Assembly (NCBI RefSeq): GCF_004117055.1
Contig: NZ_CP026363.1
Coordinates: 1,727,501 to 1,791,500, forward strand
Direction of reading: 5' to 3'
Length of the DNA: 64,000 bases
Source of the DNA: Brevibacillus agri
GTDB lineage: Bacteria; Bacillota; Bacilli; Brevibacillales; Brevibacillaceae
Shown one piece after another: positions 8,477 through 17,600 of this stretch; within the stretch, counting starts at the first letter, position 1, and the number at the start of each line of letters is the position of its first letter. The notes under the pieces were generated by a model. It saw only the letters and a list, made by a program, of their open reading frames with translations. It had not been told where the DNA came from and did no database searches. The position numbers were made by a program, and so were the translations under genes.

Positions 8477-8496
8477 GTGTATAAAAATGTAAACAC
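8477..8496. promoter_or_regulatory. Palindromic putative activator (enhancer) site
   Basis: GTGTATA-N6-TAAACAC is an inverted repeat with one mismatch, about 80-100 bases upstream of the sigma-54 promoter at 8577. That is the usual distance for an NtrC-type activator site. A related sequence lies at 4274-4293. It also sits just in front of the regulator gene itself. Confidence 0.6.
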
Positions 8497-8576
8497 ATTC
8501 TCAGTAATTATACAGTTGCTCATCAGGTTGTAAAACAATTTAGACAGAAATTTTGCGAATCTTCGCTATACGGGTT

Positions 8577-8591
8577 TGGCACGGCATTTGC
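8577..8591 (+). promoter_or_regulatory. Sigma-54 (-24/-12) promoter for the hydroxyproline operon
   Basis: TGGCACGGCATTTGC matches the consensus exactly (GG 8578-8579, GC 8590-8591) and lies about 67 bases before the first gene of the five-gene operon. Confidence 0.9.
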
Positions 8592-8658
8592 AAAAAGGAA
8601 CAGGTGAAACGATTTGATGAGAAGCTGTTGAGCAAAAAGCTGTTGAGGAGAATCAGCC

Positions 8659-9852
8659 ATGACACGACAAACCCATGCGCAGATTGCGGTAATCGGCGGC
8701 GGCATCATCGGCGCGGCGATTGCCTACTACACGGCCAAGGCCGGACTGGATGTGGTCGTTCTCGAAAAAGGCGAGCTGGCGTCAGGCACGTCCTCGCGCT
8801 GCGACGGGAACATTTTGGCGATTGACAAGGACCCCGGCTTTGACAGCCAGATGTCCCTGCAAAGCCAGATGCTCGTCGCCCAACTGACCCGGGAGCTGGA
8901 GCATTCGTTTGAATACCGGGCGTTGGGCAGTATTCTCGTGTGCGAGTCGGAGGCGGAGATGGAGGCGGCGAACGAATGGGTGCGGCGGCAAAAGGAAGCG
9001 GGCCTGCCGTTTCGGATGCTCGACCGCGCAGACATCAGGCAGGAGTCGCCCTACTTCGCCGACGATTTGCCCGGCGGATTGGAGTGCGCCACAGACTCGA
9101 CGGTTAATCCGTACATGCTGACCTTTGCCCTGTTTGAAGGGGCGAAAAAGCACGGGGCCAAAATTATGCGGCGCACCGAGGTCAAAGCGCTTCGCCGCGA
9201 CGAGGCGACGGGAGCGTTTCAGCTTGAACTGAGCACAGGCAGCATGACGGCGCGGCAGGTGGTAAATGCGGCGGGCGTGTGGGCGCCTGTCATCGGGCAG
9301 ATGGTCGGCGTCGATATTCCGATCGTGCCGCGAAAAGGACATCTGCTCGTCGCCTCCCGCCAGCTTCCGGTCGGGCTTCGCAAGGTGATGGAGTTTGGCT
9401 ATTTGATTTCCAAGTTCGGCGGGGTGCGGCAGGTCGACGCCGAGACGGAAAAGTACGGGGTGGCGCTGGTGTTTGAACCGACGGAAAGCCAAAACTTTTT
9501 GATCGGCTCCAGCCGCCAGTTCGTCGGCTTCGACACGCGCATTGATCTGAATGTCGTGCGGTGCATGGCGAGAAGGGCGCTCCGCTTTTATCCGAAGATC
9601 GCCGACTTTGCGATGATTCGCACTTATTGCGGCTTGCGTCCGTGGACAGAGGACCATTTGCCGATCATCTCCCGCGTCGAGGAAGTTCCCGGCTTTTTCA
9701 TTGCGGCGGGGCATGAAGGGGACGGCATCAGCCTGGCGGCGGTCACGGGCAAGCTGATGTCCGAGCTGCTTCAGGAGCAGACGGACACGATTATCCCCAC
9801 CGAGCCGCTGCGCTACGACCGATTCACGAGAAAAGAGGTGCTGCAGCGATGA
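8659..9852 (+). CDS. D-amino-acid-oxidase-like subunit of D-hydroxyproline dehydrogenase (HcnC-like)
   Basis: A 397-residue FAD-dependent oxidoreductase of the DAO/glycine-oxidase family. It has an N-terminal GGGIIGAAIAYYTA dinucleotide-binding motif, a VVNAAGVWA segment and a C-terminal GHEGDGISLA FAD contact. It is the probable catalytic beta subunit that oxidises cis-4-hydroxy-D-proline to pyrroline-4-hydroxy-2-carboxylate, with partners at 1107-2913. It is the first gene of the operon. Its stop overlaps the next start (ATGA). The three subunits are split between two units, each with its own sigma-54 promoter. Confidence 0.87.
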   Translation: MTRQTHAQIAVIGGGIIGAAIAYYTAKAGLDVVVLEKGELASGTSSRCDGNILAIDKDPGFDSQMSLQSQMLVAQLTRELEHSFEYRALGSILVCESEAEMEAANEWVRRQKEAGLPFRMLDRADIRQESPYFADDLPGGLECATDSTVNPYMLTFALFEGAKKHGAKIMRRTEVKALRRDEATGAFQLELSTGSMTARQVVNAAGVWAPVIGQMVGVDIPIVPRKGHLLVASRQLPVGLRKVMEFGYLISKFGGVRQVDAETEKYGVALVFEPTESQNFLIGSSRQFVGFDTRIDLNVVRCMARRALRFYPKIADFAMIRTYCGLRPWTEDHLPIISRVEEVPGFFIAAGHEGDGISLAAVTGKLMSELLQEQTDTIIPTEPLRYDRFTRKEVLQR

Positions 9853-10874
9853 AAGCAGCGAGAGTGTTTACGACGGTGGACACGCACACCGGGGGCAACC
9901 CGACCCGCACCGTCATCAGCGGCCTGCCGAAGCTCCAAGGGGAGACGATGGCAGAGAAGATGCTGCACATGCAAAAGGAATACGACTGGATTCGCACCCT
10001 GCTGATGTACGAGCCGCGCGGCCATGACGTCATGTCAGGCGCTCTCGTGGTGGAGCCGTGCCATCCCGAGGCCGACGTAGGCGTGATCTACATCGAAACC
10101 GGCGGCTATTTGCCGATGTGCGGCCACGACACGATCGGGCTGTGCACAGCCTTGGTGGAGACCGGGATGATCCCCGTGAGCGAGCCGCTGACGAGGCTCA
10201 AGCTCGATACCCCGGCAGGGTTGGTCGAGGTGGATATCGAGGTCGAGCAGGGCAAGGCGAAAGAAGTTTCGTTTACGAACATCCCCGCTTTTCTGTACAA
10301 GCAGGACGTGACCGTCACAGTGGAGGGCATCGGTCCGGTTACGTGCGATCTCGCCTACGGCGGAAATTTTTACGCCATCACGGACGCGCGGGCGCTCGGG
10401 CTTGAGCTGGTGCCAGCCAATGCCGCTACGATTGTCGACACGGCTGTACGCATCCGCAAAGCGATCAATCAGGCGGTAGAAGTCGTCCATCCGGCGAAGC
10501 CGTTTATCCGCGGGCTGACCCATGTGGAGTTTTACACAAACCCGAGCACGCAAGGGGCGGATGTGAAAAATACAGTCGTCGTGCCGCCGGGCGGAATCGA
10601 CCGTTCGCCGTGCGGCACAGGCACGTCCGCCAAGCTGGCGACGCTGTTTGCCAAGGGGCAGATCGGCATAGGCGAGCCGTTTGTCCACGAGAGCATTGTC
10701 GGCTCGCTGTTTACCGGGACTGTACTTGCGACTGCCGAGGAAGGCGGCCTGCAAGCTGTCGTGACGCGGATCGCGGGCAGCGCCTGGCTGACGGGCAAGC
10801 ACACGATTTTTTACCATCCCGAAGACGAGCTGGCACACGGCTTTTTGCTGATTCCGGCCGCCACGGACCATTGA
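9849..10874 (+). CDS. Proline racemase family, probable 4-hydroxyproline 2-epimerase
   Basis: A 341-residue proline-racemase-fold protein. Both catalytic cysteines are present: Cys91 in MCGHDTIG and Cys255 in [11 protein letters not shown] Cys/Cys pair is the signature of racemases and epimerases, while dehydratases of the family carry Thr at the second site. With the dehydrogenase before it and the deaminase after it, the likely reaction is trans-4-hydroxy-L-proline to cis-4-hydroxy-D-proline. Proline racemase activity cannot be excluded from sequence. Confidence 0.88.
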   Translation: MKAARVFTTVDTHTGGNPTRTVISGLPKLQGETMAEKMLHMQKEYDWIRTLLMYEPRGHDVMSGALVVEPCHPEADVGVIYIETGGYLPMCGHDTIGLCTALVETGMIPVSEPLTRLKLDTPAGLVEVDIEVEQGKAKEVSFTNIPAFLYKQDVTVTVEGIGPVTCDLAYGGNFYAITDARALGLELVPANAATIVDTAVRIRKAINQAVEVVHPAKPFIRGLTHVEFYTNPSTQGADVKNTVVVPPGGIDRSPCGTGTSAKLATLFAKGQIGIGEPFVHESIVGSLFTGTVLATAEEGGLQAVVTRIAGSAWLTGKHTIFYHPEDELAHGFLLIPAATDH

Positions 10875-10901
10875 AACCGAGAGTTGAGAGGAGAATGAAC
10901 G

Positions 10902-11786
10902 ATGGGCAGATTTGAAGGGGTATATGTAGCGATCGTCACGCCATTTACGCACGATTACGAGGTAGATTACAAGCGCCTGACAGAGTTGTGCGACTGGTTG
11001 ATCCAGGAAGGCGTAAACGGCCTCGTGCCATCCGGTTCCTTGGGCGAATACGCCACGATGACAGGCGAAGAGCGGGCGAAAGTCATCCATACAGTCATCG
11101 CCGCCGCAAAAAACCGCGTCCCGGTCGTAGTCGGCTCGGCGGCGCCTTCGACCCGCCAGGCGGTGGAGTGGGTGCAATTTTCCAAAGATGCGGGAGCAGA
11201 GGGCGTCATGGCGCTGCCGCCGATCAACTACAAGCCGCTGGAAAACGAAGTGTTTGCCCACTACGAGGCGCTGAACACCGTCGGCTTGCCGATCATCGCC
11301 TACAACAACCCGCACGACTACAAGATCGACCTGACCCCGGATATATTGGCCCGGCTCGCGAAGCTGGAAAACATCGTGGCCGTCAAAGAGTTTTCCGGGG
11401 ACGTGCGCCGCATGCAGGACATTCTCGCCCAGACGGACCTGGAAGTGATGGTCGGCGTGGACGATCTGGTCATGGAAGGCGGGCTGATCGGGGCGACAGG
11501 CTGGATCGCGGGCGTGCCGAATGCCTTGCCAAAAGAAGGCGTGGAGCTGTTCCGCCTGGCGCGGGCAGGCAAGCTCGCGGAGGCGCAAACGCTGTACCGC
11601 AGGCTGCTGCCGCTGTTCCACTACGATGCGAGCCCGCAGCTCGTTCAGTCGATCAAGTACATGATGGAGCTGGCCGGATTCCCTGTCGGACCGACTCGTC
11701 CGCCGCGCCTCCCGCTCGCAGACGACTACTATGCGGGCATCAAAAAGGCGTTTGACTACGCAGTCGGCGCAGCCAGCGGACGATAA
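10902..11786 (+). CDS. DapA-family enzyme, probable pyrroline-4-hydroxy-2-carboxylate deaminase
   Basis: A 294-residue dihydrodipicolinate synthase/N-acetylneuraminate lyase family TIM barrel. The Schiff-base lysine is Lys162 (VAVKEFSGD) and the helper tyrosine lies in YNNP (Tyr134). The phosphate-loop-like motif is PSGSLGEYATM rather than the TTGE of true DapA, as in catabolic members. By position it should convert pyrroline-4-hydroxy-2-carboxylate to 2-oxoglutarate semialdehyde plus ammonia. GAGAGGAG precedes its ATG, 27 bases after the epimerase stop. Confidence 0.88.
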   Translation: MGRFEGVYVAIVTPFTHDYEVDYKRLTELCDWLIQEGVNGLVPSGSLGEYATMTGEERAKVIHTVIAAAKNRVPVVVGSAAPSTRQAVEWVQFSKDAGAEGVMALPPINYKPLENEVFAHYEALNTVGLPIIAYNNPHDYKIDLTPDILARLAKLENIVAVKEFSGDVRRMQDILAQTDLEVMVGVDDLVMEGGLIGATGWIAGVPNALPKEGVELFRLARAGKLAEAQTLYRRLLPLFHYDASPQLVQSIKYMMELAGFPVGPTRPPRLPLADDYYAGIKKAFDYAVGAASGR

Positions 11787-11801
11787 GGAGGCAGGTCAGG
11801 C

Positions 11802-13241
11802 ATGCATAGCAAAAACTGGATCGGCGGCGAATGGATGACGCCGAAAGGAGCAGAGGCGACGGTGAAAAACCCGTCGCGTTTCGCAGAAGAAGTGGGAGTC
11901 TTGCACTTGTCCGACCGCTCGCATGCGTTCGCGGCGGCTGACGCAGCCCGCGCGGCGCAAGGCAAGTGGGCACGGCAAACAGGCGCTTTTCGCGGGGAAG
12001 TGCTGTATCAGATGGCTAGCGCCCTGGAGGCTCACGCAGACAGCCTGGCGCGACTCGCCAGCCGGGAGATGGGCAAGCAGCTTGGCGAAATGCGCGGAGA
12101 GGTGGCGCGCGGCATCAGTCTGCTGCGCTACTACGCCGGGGAAGGCATGCGCGCTCATGGCAGCCTGATTCCGTCTGCGGATACGGATGTTTTGCAGTAC
12201 AGCCGCCGCGTACCGCTCGGTGTCGTGGCTGTCATTACGCCATGGAATTTTCCCGTCGCGATCCCGCTCTGGAAAATCGCTCCGGCGCTGATCTGCGGCA
12301 ACGCCGTGATCTGGAAGCCGGCTGAAAACGGCTCTTTGACCGCGACGCGGCTGGCGGAGATTTTTGCCGAGACGAAGCTGCCAGCAGGGGTGCTCAATCT
12401 GGTGATCGGCAAAGGCAGGGAAATCGGGGCGGCTCTGACGGAGGAAGCGGCGGTGGACGCTGTCAGCTTCACAGGCTCGTCTGCGACAGGCAGACAGATC
12501 GCCATCGCCTGCGCGGGCCGCAACATCAAATACCAGACCGAGATGGGCGGAAAAAATGCGGCGGTCGTGCTGGCCGACGCCGATCTGGACAAAACCGTGC
12601 CGATTCTGCTCAGCGGCGCCTTTCGCTCGGCCGGGCAAAAATGCACGGCGACGAGCCGGATCATTGTAGAAAAAGCAATCTACGAGCCGCTGGTCGAGCG
12701 CTTGCAGGCTGCGATCTCGCTTTGCAAGGTCGGGGATGCCTCCGATCTGGACGCCTACCTGGGACCTGTATCTTCCGCGGCCCAGTACGAGACAGTCGGG
12801 CGGTACGTGTCTCTCGCGGCAGCCGAAGCGAGGCTGGTGGCAGAAAGCCCGGCCTATGCAGAGGCGGAGCGGGGCTACTACATTCGCCCGCAGATCGTCG
12901 AGGGAGTGGCCGCCGATCATCCGCTGGTTCAGGAGGAAGTGTTCGGGCCTTTGGCCGTGCTTTTGACCGCAGATGGCTTTGACGAGGCCATCGAGCTGTG
13001 CAACCAGTCGGTGTACGGGCTGAGCGCATCGCTGTTCACCCGCGATCTGGCGAGTGCCCACCGCTTTTTGGACGTGGCGCAGGCAGGCATGGTTCGCGTC
13101 AATCAGGAGACGGCTGGCGTGGAATACCAGGCCCCGTTTGGCGGGATGAAGCAGTCCAGTTCGCATACGCGCGAGCAGGGGCAGGCGGCGCTCGACTTCT
13201 ACAGCGCGACGAAAACGTGCGCGATCAAATACGCGTGGTAA
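11802..13241 (+). CDS. Aldehyde dehydrogenase, probable 2-oxoglutarate semialdehyde dehydrogenase
   Basis: A 479-residue NAD(P)-dependent aldehyde dehydrogenase. The cofactor region has PWNFP (Asn149), the general base is Glu247 (QTEMGGKN) and the nucleophile Cys281 lies in [11 protein letters not shown]. In this operon it would oxidise 2,5-dioxopentanoate to 2-oxoglutarate, ending the hydroxyproline pathway in the TCA cycle. It starts 15 bases after the deaminase with AAGGAGG upstream. The length is normal for the family. Confidence 0.9.
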   Translation: MHSKNWIGGEWMTPKGAEATVKNPSRFAEEVGVLHLSDRSHAFAAADAARAAQGKWARQTGAFRGEVLYQMASALEAHADSLARLASREMGKQLGEMRGEVARGISLLRYYAGEGMRAHGSLIPSADTDVLQYSRRVPLGVVAVITPWNFPVAIPLWKIAPALICGNAVIWKPAENGSLTATRLAEIFAETKLPAGVLNLVIGKGREIGAALTEEAAVDAVSFTGSSATGRQIAIACAGRNIKYQTEMGGKNAAVVLADADLDKTVPILLSGAFRSAGQKCTATSRIIVEKAIYEPLVERLQAAISLCKVGDASDLDAYLGPVSSAAQYETVGRYVSLAAAEARLVAESPAYAEAERGYYIRPQIVEGVAADHPLVQEEVFGPLAVLLTADGFDEAIELCNQSVYGLSASLFTRDLASAHRFLDVAQAGMVRVNQETAGVEYQAPFGGMKQSSSHTREQGQAALDFYSATKTCAIKYAW

Positions 13242-13275
13242 ACAGCGAAAACGAGCAGACAAAGGGGGGAGGACG

Positions 13276-14280
13276 ATGAACATCCAGCAGTTGTTTACGA
13301 CCATCGACGCCCACACCGGAGGGGAGCCGCTGCGGATCATCACGGGCGGCATCCCGCCGCTCAAGGGCGAGACGATTTTGGAGCAGCGTCGTTATTTTCG
13401 CGAGGAGCTGGATCACATCCGCCGCGTGCTGATGTACGAGCCGCGCGGCCACCACGGCATGTACGGCTGCGTCATGACGGCCCCGGTCAGCCCGGATGCG
13501 GCCTTTGGCGTGCTGTTCATGCACAACGAAGGCTACAGCACGATGTGCGGCCACGGAATTATCGCGGTGGTGACGGCGGCGATCGAGACCGGGCTGCTGC
13601 GGCTGGCTGACCCGGCGGAGCGCATCGTGATCGACAGCCCCGCAGGCCAGATCGTCGCACGCGCCCAGACAGAAGGGACGCGCGTCAAGTCAGTCGCATT
13701 TGAAAACGTCCCGTCCTTCGTCTTCGCAAAGGACGTGTCGATCGAGTGGGAGGGGCGTACGTTCCACGTCGATATCGCCTTTGGCGGCGCTTTTTACGCG
13801 GTCGTGCAGGCAAAAGACATCGGCGTCCAGGTCGAAATCGAGCAACTGGCGGCGCTGCAAGAGTGGGGCAGCCGGATCAAGGAGCAGATCGAGGCGCAGC
13901 TTGCGGTCGTTCATCCGCTTGAACCTGAGCTGGCGGGCATATACGGGGTAATTATTTCCGACGATCCGCGCGTGGAAGGCTCCGACCTGCGCAACGTGAC
14001 CGTTTTCGCCGACAAGCAGATCGACCGCTCTCCGTGCGGCACAGGTACGGCGGCGCGGGTAGCGACGCTCTATGCCAGAGGGAAGCTCGTGGTCGGGGAA
14101 CGGTTTGTGCACGAAGGGATCGTCGGCAGCCAGTTCGTCGGCACTGTGCTGGAAACGACGCAGGTTGGCGACTACCCGGCGGTCATTCCGTCCATCGCAG
14201 GCCGGGCTTTCATTACCGGCTTGCACCAGTTTGTCGTGGACCCGAGCGATCCGCTGAAAGACGGCTTCCTGCTGCGGTGA
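13276..14280 (+). CDS. Second proline racemase family protein (L3HYPDH-like, Cys/Cys type)
   Basis: A 334-residue protein. Its N-terminal [10 protein letters not shown] and the [16 protein letters not shown] and [14 protein letters not shown] segments look more like the trans-3-hydroxyproline dehydratase (L3HYPDH) branch than like the paralogue at 9849. Yet the second active-site residue is Cys254 ([10 protein letters not shown]) where dehydratases have Thr, so epimerase activity, perhaps on 3- or 4-hydroxyproline, is more likely. AAAGGGGGGAGG precedes the ATG. It is the last gene of the operon, followed by a terminator. Confidence 0.85.
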   Translation: MNIQQLFTTIDAHTGGEPLRIITGGIPPLKGETILEQRRYFREELDHIRRVLMYEPRGHHGMYGCVMTAPVSPDAAFGVLFMHNEGYSTMCGHGIIAVVTAAIETGLLRLADPAERIVIDSPAGQIVARAQTEGTRVKSVAFENVPSFVFAKDVSIEWEGRTFHVDIAFGGAFYAVVQAKDIGVQVEIEQLAALQEWGSRIKEQIEAQLAVVHPLEPELAGIYGVIISDDPRVEGSDLRNVTVFADKQIDRSPCGTGTAARVATLYARGKLVVGERFVHEGIVGSQFVGTVLETTQVGDYPAVIPSIAGRAFITGLHQFVVDPSDPLKDGFLLR

Positions 14281-14314
14281 CGAGAGGCGAAGATAGATAA
14301 AGATAGGCAGAGGC

Positions 14315-14346
14315 AAAGAGGCTGCACGCTGTGGCGGCCTCTTTTG
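14315..14346 (+). terminator. Terminator of the hydroxyproline operon
   Basis: AAAGAGGC pairs with GCCTCTTT around a 14-base interior, ending in T residues, 35 bases after the last stop. Confidence 0.8.
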
Positions 14347-14478
14347 CACGCGGTTTGTTTATGTGGGGGCTACACTACACGTGTTCCAGCGGCGCGACGG
14401 TTTCCAGTCAGCCCGGCATATAACCGTGTCACAATACTGCCACGCATCGGGGCATCTGCTTTTTACCGACACTTCTGT

Positions 14479-14484
14479 TATAAT
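14479..14484 (+). promoter_or_regulatory. Extended -10 element for yisL
   Basis: TATAAT preceded by TG one base upstream (TGTTATAAT), 43 bases before the proposed start. No good -35 is seen. Confidence 0.45.
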
Positions 14485-14526
14485 GGCTGGGACAAGTATA
14501 AATGAGGGAAAAAGGGGTTGAATGCT

Positions 14527-14883
14527 GTGCCGTATAAAGCGTTGCTCGAGTCCCACGTAGGTGGCTGGGAAGTCGCGATTGTGCTGTTGATCGTAGCCTA
14601 CTTCCTGTACCGCGCGGGCAAGGAAAAGGCCGGAAAAATCGTACATATGCTGCTCAGACTCATGATGGTCATCATTCTCGTATCCGGCGCGTGGATGCTG
14701 TTCACCGTCCATGCCAGCGAAGTTTATTTTTACGTGAAAGGCTTGCTCGCGATCATCGCCTTCGGCTTGATCGAAATGTCGCTCGGCCGGGCGAAGAGAC
14801 AGGAAGGCAGCATTGGCTTTTTCATCGGCTGTTTGGTCGTGCTGGTAGTCGTCATCATGCTTGGCTACCGCGTGTTCTCGTAA
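14527..14883 (+). CDS. yisL: YisL family (DUF1516/UPF0344) membrane protein
   Basis: A roughly 118-residue protein with four hydrophobic segments (WEVAIVLLIVAYFLY; IVHMLLRLMMVIILVSGAWMLF; VKGLLAIIAFGLIEM; SIGFFIGCLVVLVVVIMLGY). I recognise it as the YisL/UPF0344 family of small integral membrane proteins of unknown role in Bacillus relatives. A TTG at 14518 is in frame but touches the AAAGGGG site; the GTG at 14527 has the right nine-base spacing and gives MPYKALLESH. It is a single-gene unit with its own promoter and terminator. Confidence 0.85.
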   Translation: MPYKALLESHVGGWEVAIVLLIVAYFLYRAGKEKAGKIVHMLLRLMMVIILVSGAWMLFTVHASEVYFYVKGLLAIIAFGLIEMSLGRAKRQEGSIGFFIGCLVVLVVVIMLGYRVFS

Positions 14884-14904
14884 AAAACAAAACGGATGTT
14901 CGAC

Positions 14905-14949
14905 AAAGCTTTCTCTTGCAGGCGGCGCTTGCGGGGGAAAGCTTTTTTG
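14905..14949 (+). terminator. Terminator after yisL
   Basis: AAAGCTTTC pairs with GGAAAGCTTT and is followed by TTTT. Confidence 0.8.
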
Positions 14950-15242
14950 TTGGCAATGGAAGCTTTAGCAATATCGCAGCTTCAGGAGGCGAACGGCGTT
15001 TTTTGTGGAGAACAGTATGTTTTCAGGGGGAGCGAACTGCTGTCTGTTGACAAAAACATTACAACATTATTGCAACTTTACTTTAACGCCCGGTTTATGG
15101 CAACAACTTAAGAAAATATACTCTTGTTGTTTAATACTGGATTAGATAAGACCAAGGGTATAGATTTTACCTGTCCTCACAATTATTTGGGATCCCAAAG
15201 TCCTATCTGTAAGTGCACAGGTAATTTCATTCAATTCAAATG

Positions 15243-15282
15243 AACTTCAGCTCATGAAATGTTGTTTTCATGAACTGAAGTT
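15243..15282. repeat. Near-perfect 17-bp stem hairpin inside the transposon left end
   Basis: AACTTCAGCTCATGAAA (15243-15259) pairs with TTTCATGAACTGAAGTT (15266-15282) with one G-T pair. No T run follows on either side, so it is not a classical terminator. The 395 bases between the left terminal repeat and the first cargo gene otherwise hold nothing I recognise. Confidence 0.6.
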
Positions 15283-15454
15283 TATAGGATTAATACGAAA
15301 CCTTCGCGCATATCCGACTAAGGATCTCCTCAGACTTCAATTCTTACAGAAACGATACCTGTCGAAAAGCCAAGATATCTGTTAATTTTGAATCCGATCT
15401 CGGAGACATCCCTGTTCTCTTTCTGATCGATTCTCCATTGACGTGCGATTCTAT

Positions 15455-16453
15455 TCAAGGAGTTATTGTAGGATATATTTCTATCACTTGCTGAAAGTTG
15501 GTCGATACATTTTTAAATTTACTATTAACGGCTAAATAATCTGATAACATTTCTTCATTTCTATTGTTCAGCACTAAAACGAAATGCCTAGAGTTTTTCT
15601 TTAAGAGCTTTTTAATCTTATCATTTTTGAATTCGATAATTTTCTTTGTATTCGGTTGTAAAGTTATGTTTTCAGCTAATAATTCTGTTTCTCCTTGATC
15701 ATTAATGTACATTAGGTCAATTTTTGTTTCATAAGAAATTGCGCTTATTTCTAACTTTTGATAATCATCGGTAGTATATGCCATTCCATCTTCAGTCATA
15801 TTGATTTTGATTTTTGAATTATTAGAGTTCAACCATTCTAATACAGGCACATATTTTGTATTTTTGTTTTCAACTATTTTGTGTTTCATTATATCTGCGG
15901 TTGTAAAGTTATATTCTTTATCTTGTGCAATAAATAGCCGAACAATTCCGGCACTTACCCCTGAGTAGTAAGTTCCAATTTTATCTATTATAGGGAATAA
16001 AATCAGTTCTTCTTCTCCATTTCTATCCCAATTAACATAAAATTCTAATACACCCTTTGATTTGTTTGGTATTGGTAATACTGCTGCTGAATACCAAGTA
16101 TCTCCATCAACACTTACATTTAATCGTTTATTTCCTTGTAAAGCTATAATGCTTACATTCGTATCAGTAATATCATTTTCCAAAAAAAGTTGTACCTTAA
16201 TTTTTGTCTTGTTGCCGTTAAGCTTGTAATAAGGATATTTAATCTCGTTCAGTTTAATTACATCGTTATCATCTAATTCAAATCTAAACATAAAGTTGTA
16301 ATTCTCAGTGAGTTTATTAGGTATATTTTGTATTTCCTTTAATGCACTTTTTTCTAAATGCAATACTTGATCTGTTTTTTGGTTACAGGAAATACACAAA
16401 ACACACATAAGAACAATCAACATGGCTAGTCTAGTTTTTACATTAGTAATCAT
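15455..16453 (-). CDS. Unknown AT-rich lipoprotein (transposon cargo)
   Basis: A 332-residue protein. The N-terminus is a lipoprotein signal peptide (IVLMCVLCISC, lipobox Cys at about residue 23). No family is recognised. The mature part is rich in K, N, I and beta-type segments and has no cysteine pairs or catalytic motifs that I can name. AAGGGAGAGA precedes the ATG. Base and codon use are strikingly AT-rich compared with genes outside the transposon, which marks it as acquired. It probably sits on the outer face of the cytoplasmic membrane. Confidence 0.75.
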   Translation of the reverse strand: MITNVKTRLAMLIVLMCVLCISCNQKTDQVLHLEKSALKEIQNIPNKLTENYNFMFRFELDDNDVIKLNEIKYPYYKLNGNKTKIKVQLFLENDITDTNVSIIALQGNKRLNVSVDGDTWYSAAVLPIPNKSKGVLEFYVNWDRNGEEELILFPIIDKIGTYYSGVSAGIVRLFIAQDKEYNFTTADIMKHKIVENKNTKYVPVLEWLNSNNSKIKINMTEDGMAYTTDDYQKLEISAISYETKIDLMYINDQGETELLAENITLQPNTKKIIEFKNDKIKKLLKKNSRHFVLVLNNRNEEMLSDYLAVNSKFKNVSTNFQQVIEIYPTITP

Positions 16454-16600
16454 TATTCTCTCCCTTGTTTATTGAATGTTTTCTTAAACACTTATAAGTC
16501 GATCGTAGTATGTAAAATAATGCCCATCCAGTGTTAAAAAATAAAACGTCAGATTTCAACCGCAATTTGCGTTGAGTTGACGCACTATCGACATTCAATA

Positions 16601-16636
16601 AATATATCAGAGAGAGGAATTTCTCTCTGATATATT
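16601..16636. terminator. Perfect 15-bp hairpin terminator
   Basis: AATATATCAGAGAGA pairs perfectly with TCTCTCTGATATATT around a six-base loop. T or A runs on both sides let it end the minus-strand gene at 16657. Confidence 0.85.
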
Positions 16637-16656
16637 TTTCCTAGCTATTAGTTATG

Positions 16657-17187
16657 TTATAGTTGGTCATCCATGGTGTATACAAGAAAAACTTCACCTG
16701 CATATGCAACAGAGTGCTGAGAAACGCCACGATATGTTTGAGCTAATCCATCAAAGGCATCTGCGTTAGATTTAGCAGTTTGCCCAATTCTAAAATCTTT
16801 CTTTCCAGCATCCTTTTCTACCCATTTCCCCCCTTCGTATTTGAAAATTGATGTAAGTGCTGTCACTGAATACAGTACACTGTCTGGATCTGTAGTTCCC
16901 TCCGAGTAATAGTTGTAAATTAAATTGTCAACCTTTACAGATCCATAGTTAGTTGCTGCAGTGGCCATTGTATCGAAGCTTAGCGTAGAAACTGCCCCAT
17001 CATTCTCAGAAGGTGCTCGTCCAAACTCAACTTGACTAGGAAGTTCATCAACATTGATTGTTTCAACAGCTTCAGCAATACTGATGTCGACAATGTCCTT
17101 GTTTGATTCCGTCGCAAACGAAACCGGGACTCCTAGGGATGCTACTAATGCGAGGCAGGGGATAAATCCAAGAATTTGCTTTTTCAT
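16657..17187 (-). CDS. Unknown secreted protein (transposon cargo)
   Basis: A 176-residue protein with a clear signal peptide (positively charged start, hydrophobic core, likely cleavage near VSFATES). The mature part contains an NYYSEGTTDPDSVLYSVTALTSIF segment and no known domain. AGGGAGAG precedes the ATG, and a perfect terminator follows. It lies between two other AT-rich genes of unknown function in the transposon, on the same strand as the lipoprotein. Confidence 0.75.
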   Translation of the reverse strand: MKKQILGFIPCLALVASLGVPVSFATESNKDIVDISIAEAVETINVDELPSQVEFGRAPSENDGAVSTLSFDTMATAATNYGSVKVDNLIYNYYSEGTTDPDSVLYSVTALTSIFKYEGGKWVEKDAGKKDFRIGQTAKSNADAFDGLAQTYRGVSQHSVAYAGEVFLVYTMDDQL

Positions 17188-17496
17188 TTGTTTCTCTCCC
17201 TTTTCTTGTAATAACTTACATATGTAAAATATATCAACCTAAATTGGATGTAAACGGAAAATTTCGGTTTAAATTGGAAATAAGTATATAGACCCACATA
17301 TTTATGGATTAACTAAAACTTCTAAATCGATAGTTCAATTATTATTTTCCTATTTCCATAAATGGTATATTATGCCATGATTCGACCTCCGATACTAAAT
17401 TATTCTTGGCGCACAGGCAACTGATAATTCTACTGATCACACTTTTAACCTATAACAATCTGAGAAATATTTTAACCGTGTAGATAACTCTCGATA
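17188..17496. other. AT-rich intergenic stretch in the transposon
   Basis: No gene, RNA or clear promoter is recognised in these roughly 300 bases. The sequence is low complexity and AT-rich. Confidence 0.5.
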
Positions 17497-17540
17497 ATAA
17501 AAACCAGCCCCAAAACACTGAAAGTGTTAGGACTGGTCTA
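17497..17540 (-). terminator. Terminator of the 83-residue cargo gene
   Basis: On the minus strand ACCAG/CTGGT and AACACT/AGTGTT form a two-part stem followed by GGTTTTTATT, 60 bases after the stop at 17601. Confidence 0.7.
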
Positions 17541-17600
17541 TGATTATTTTGACAATATTGAGCGAGTAGAAATAGTTTATAGGTTGTGTCTTAAGCAAGA

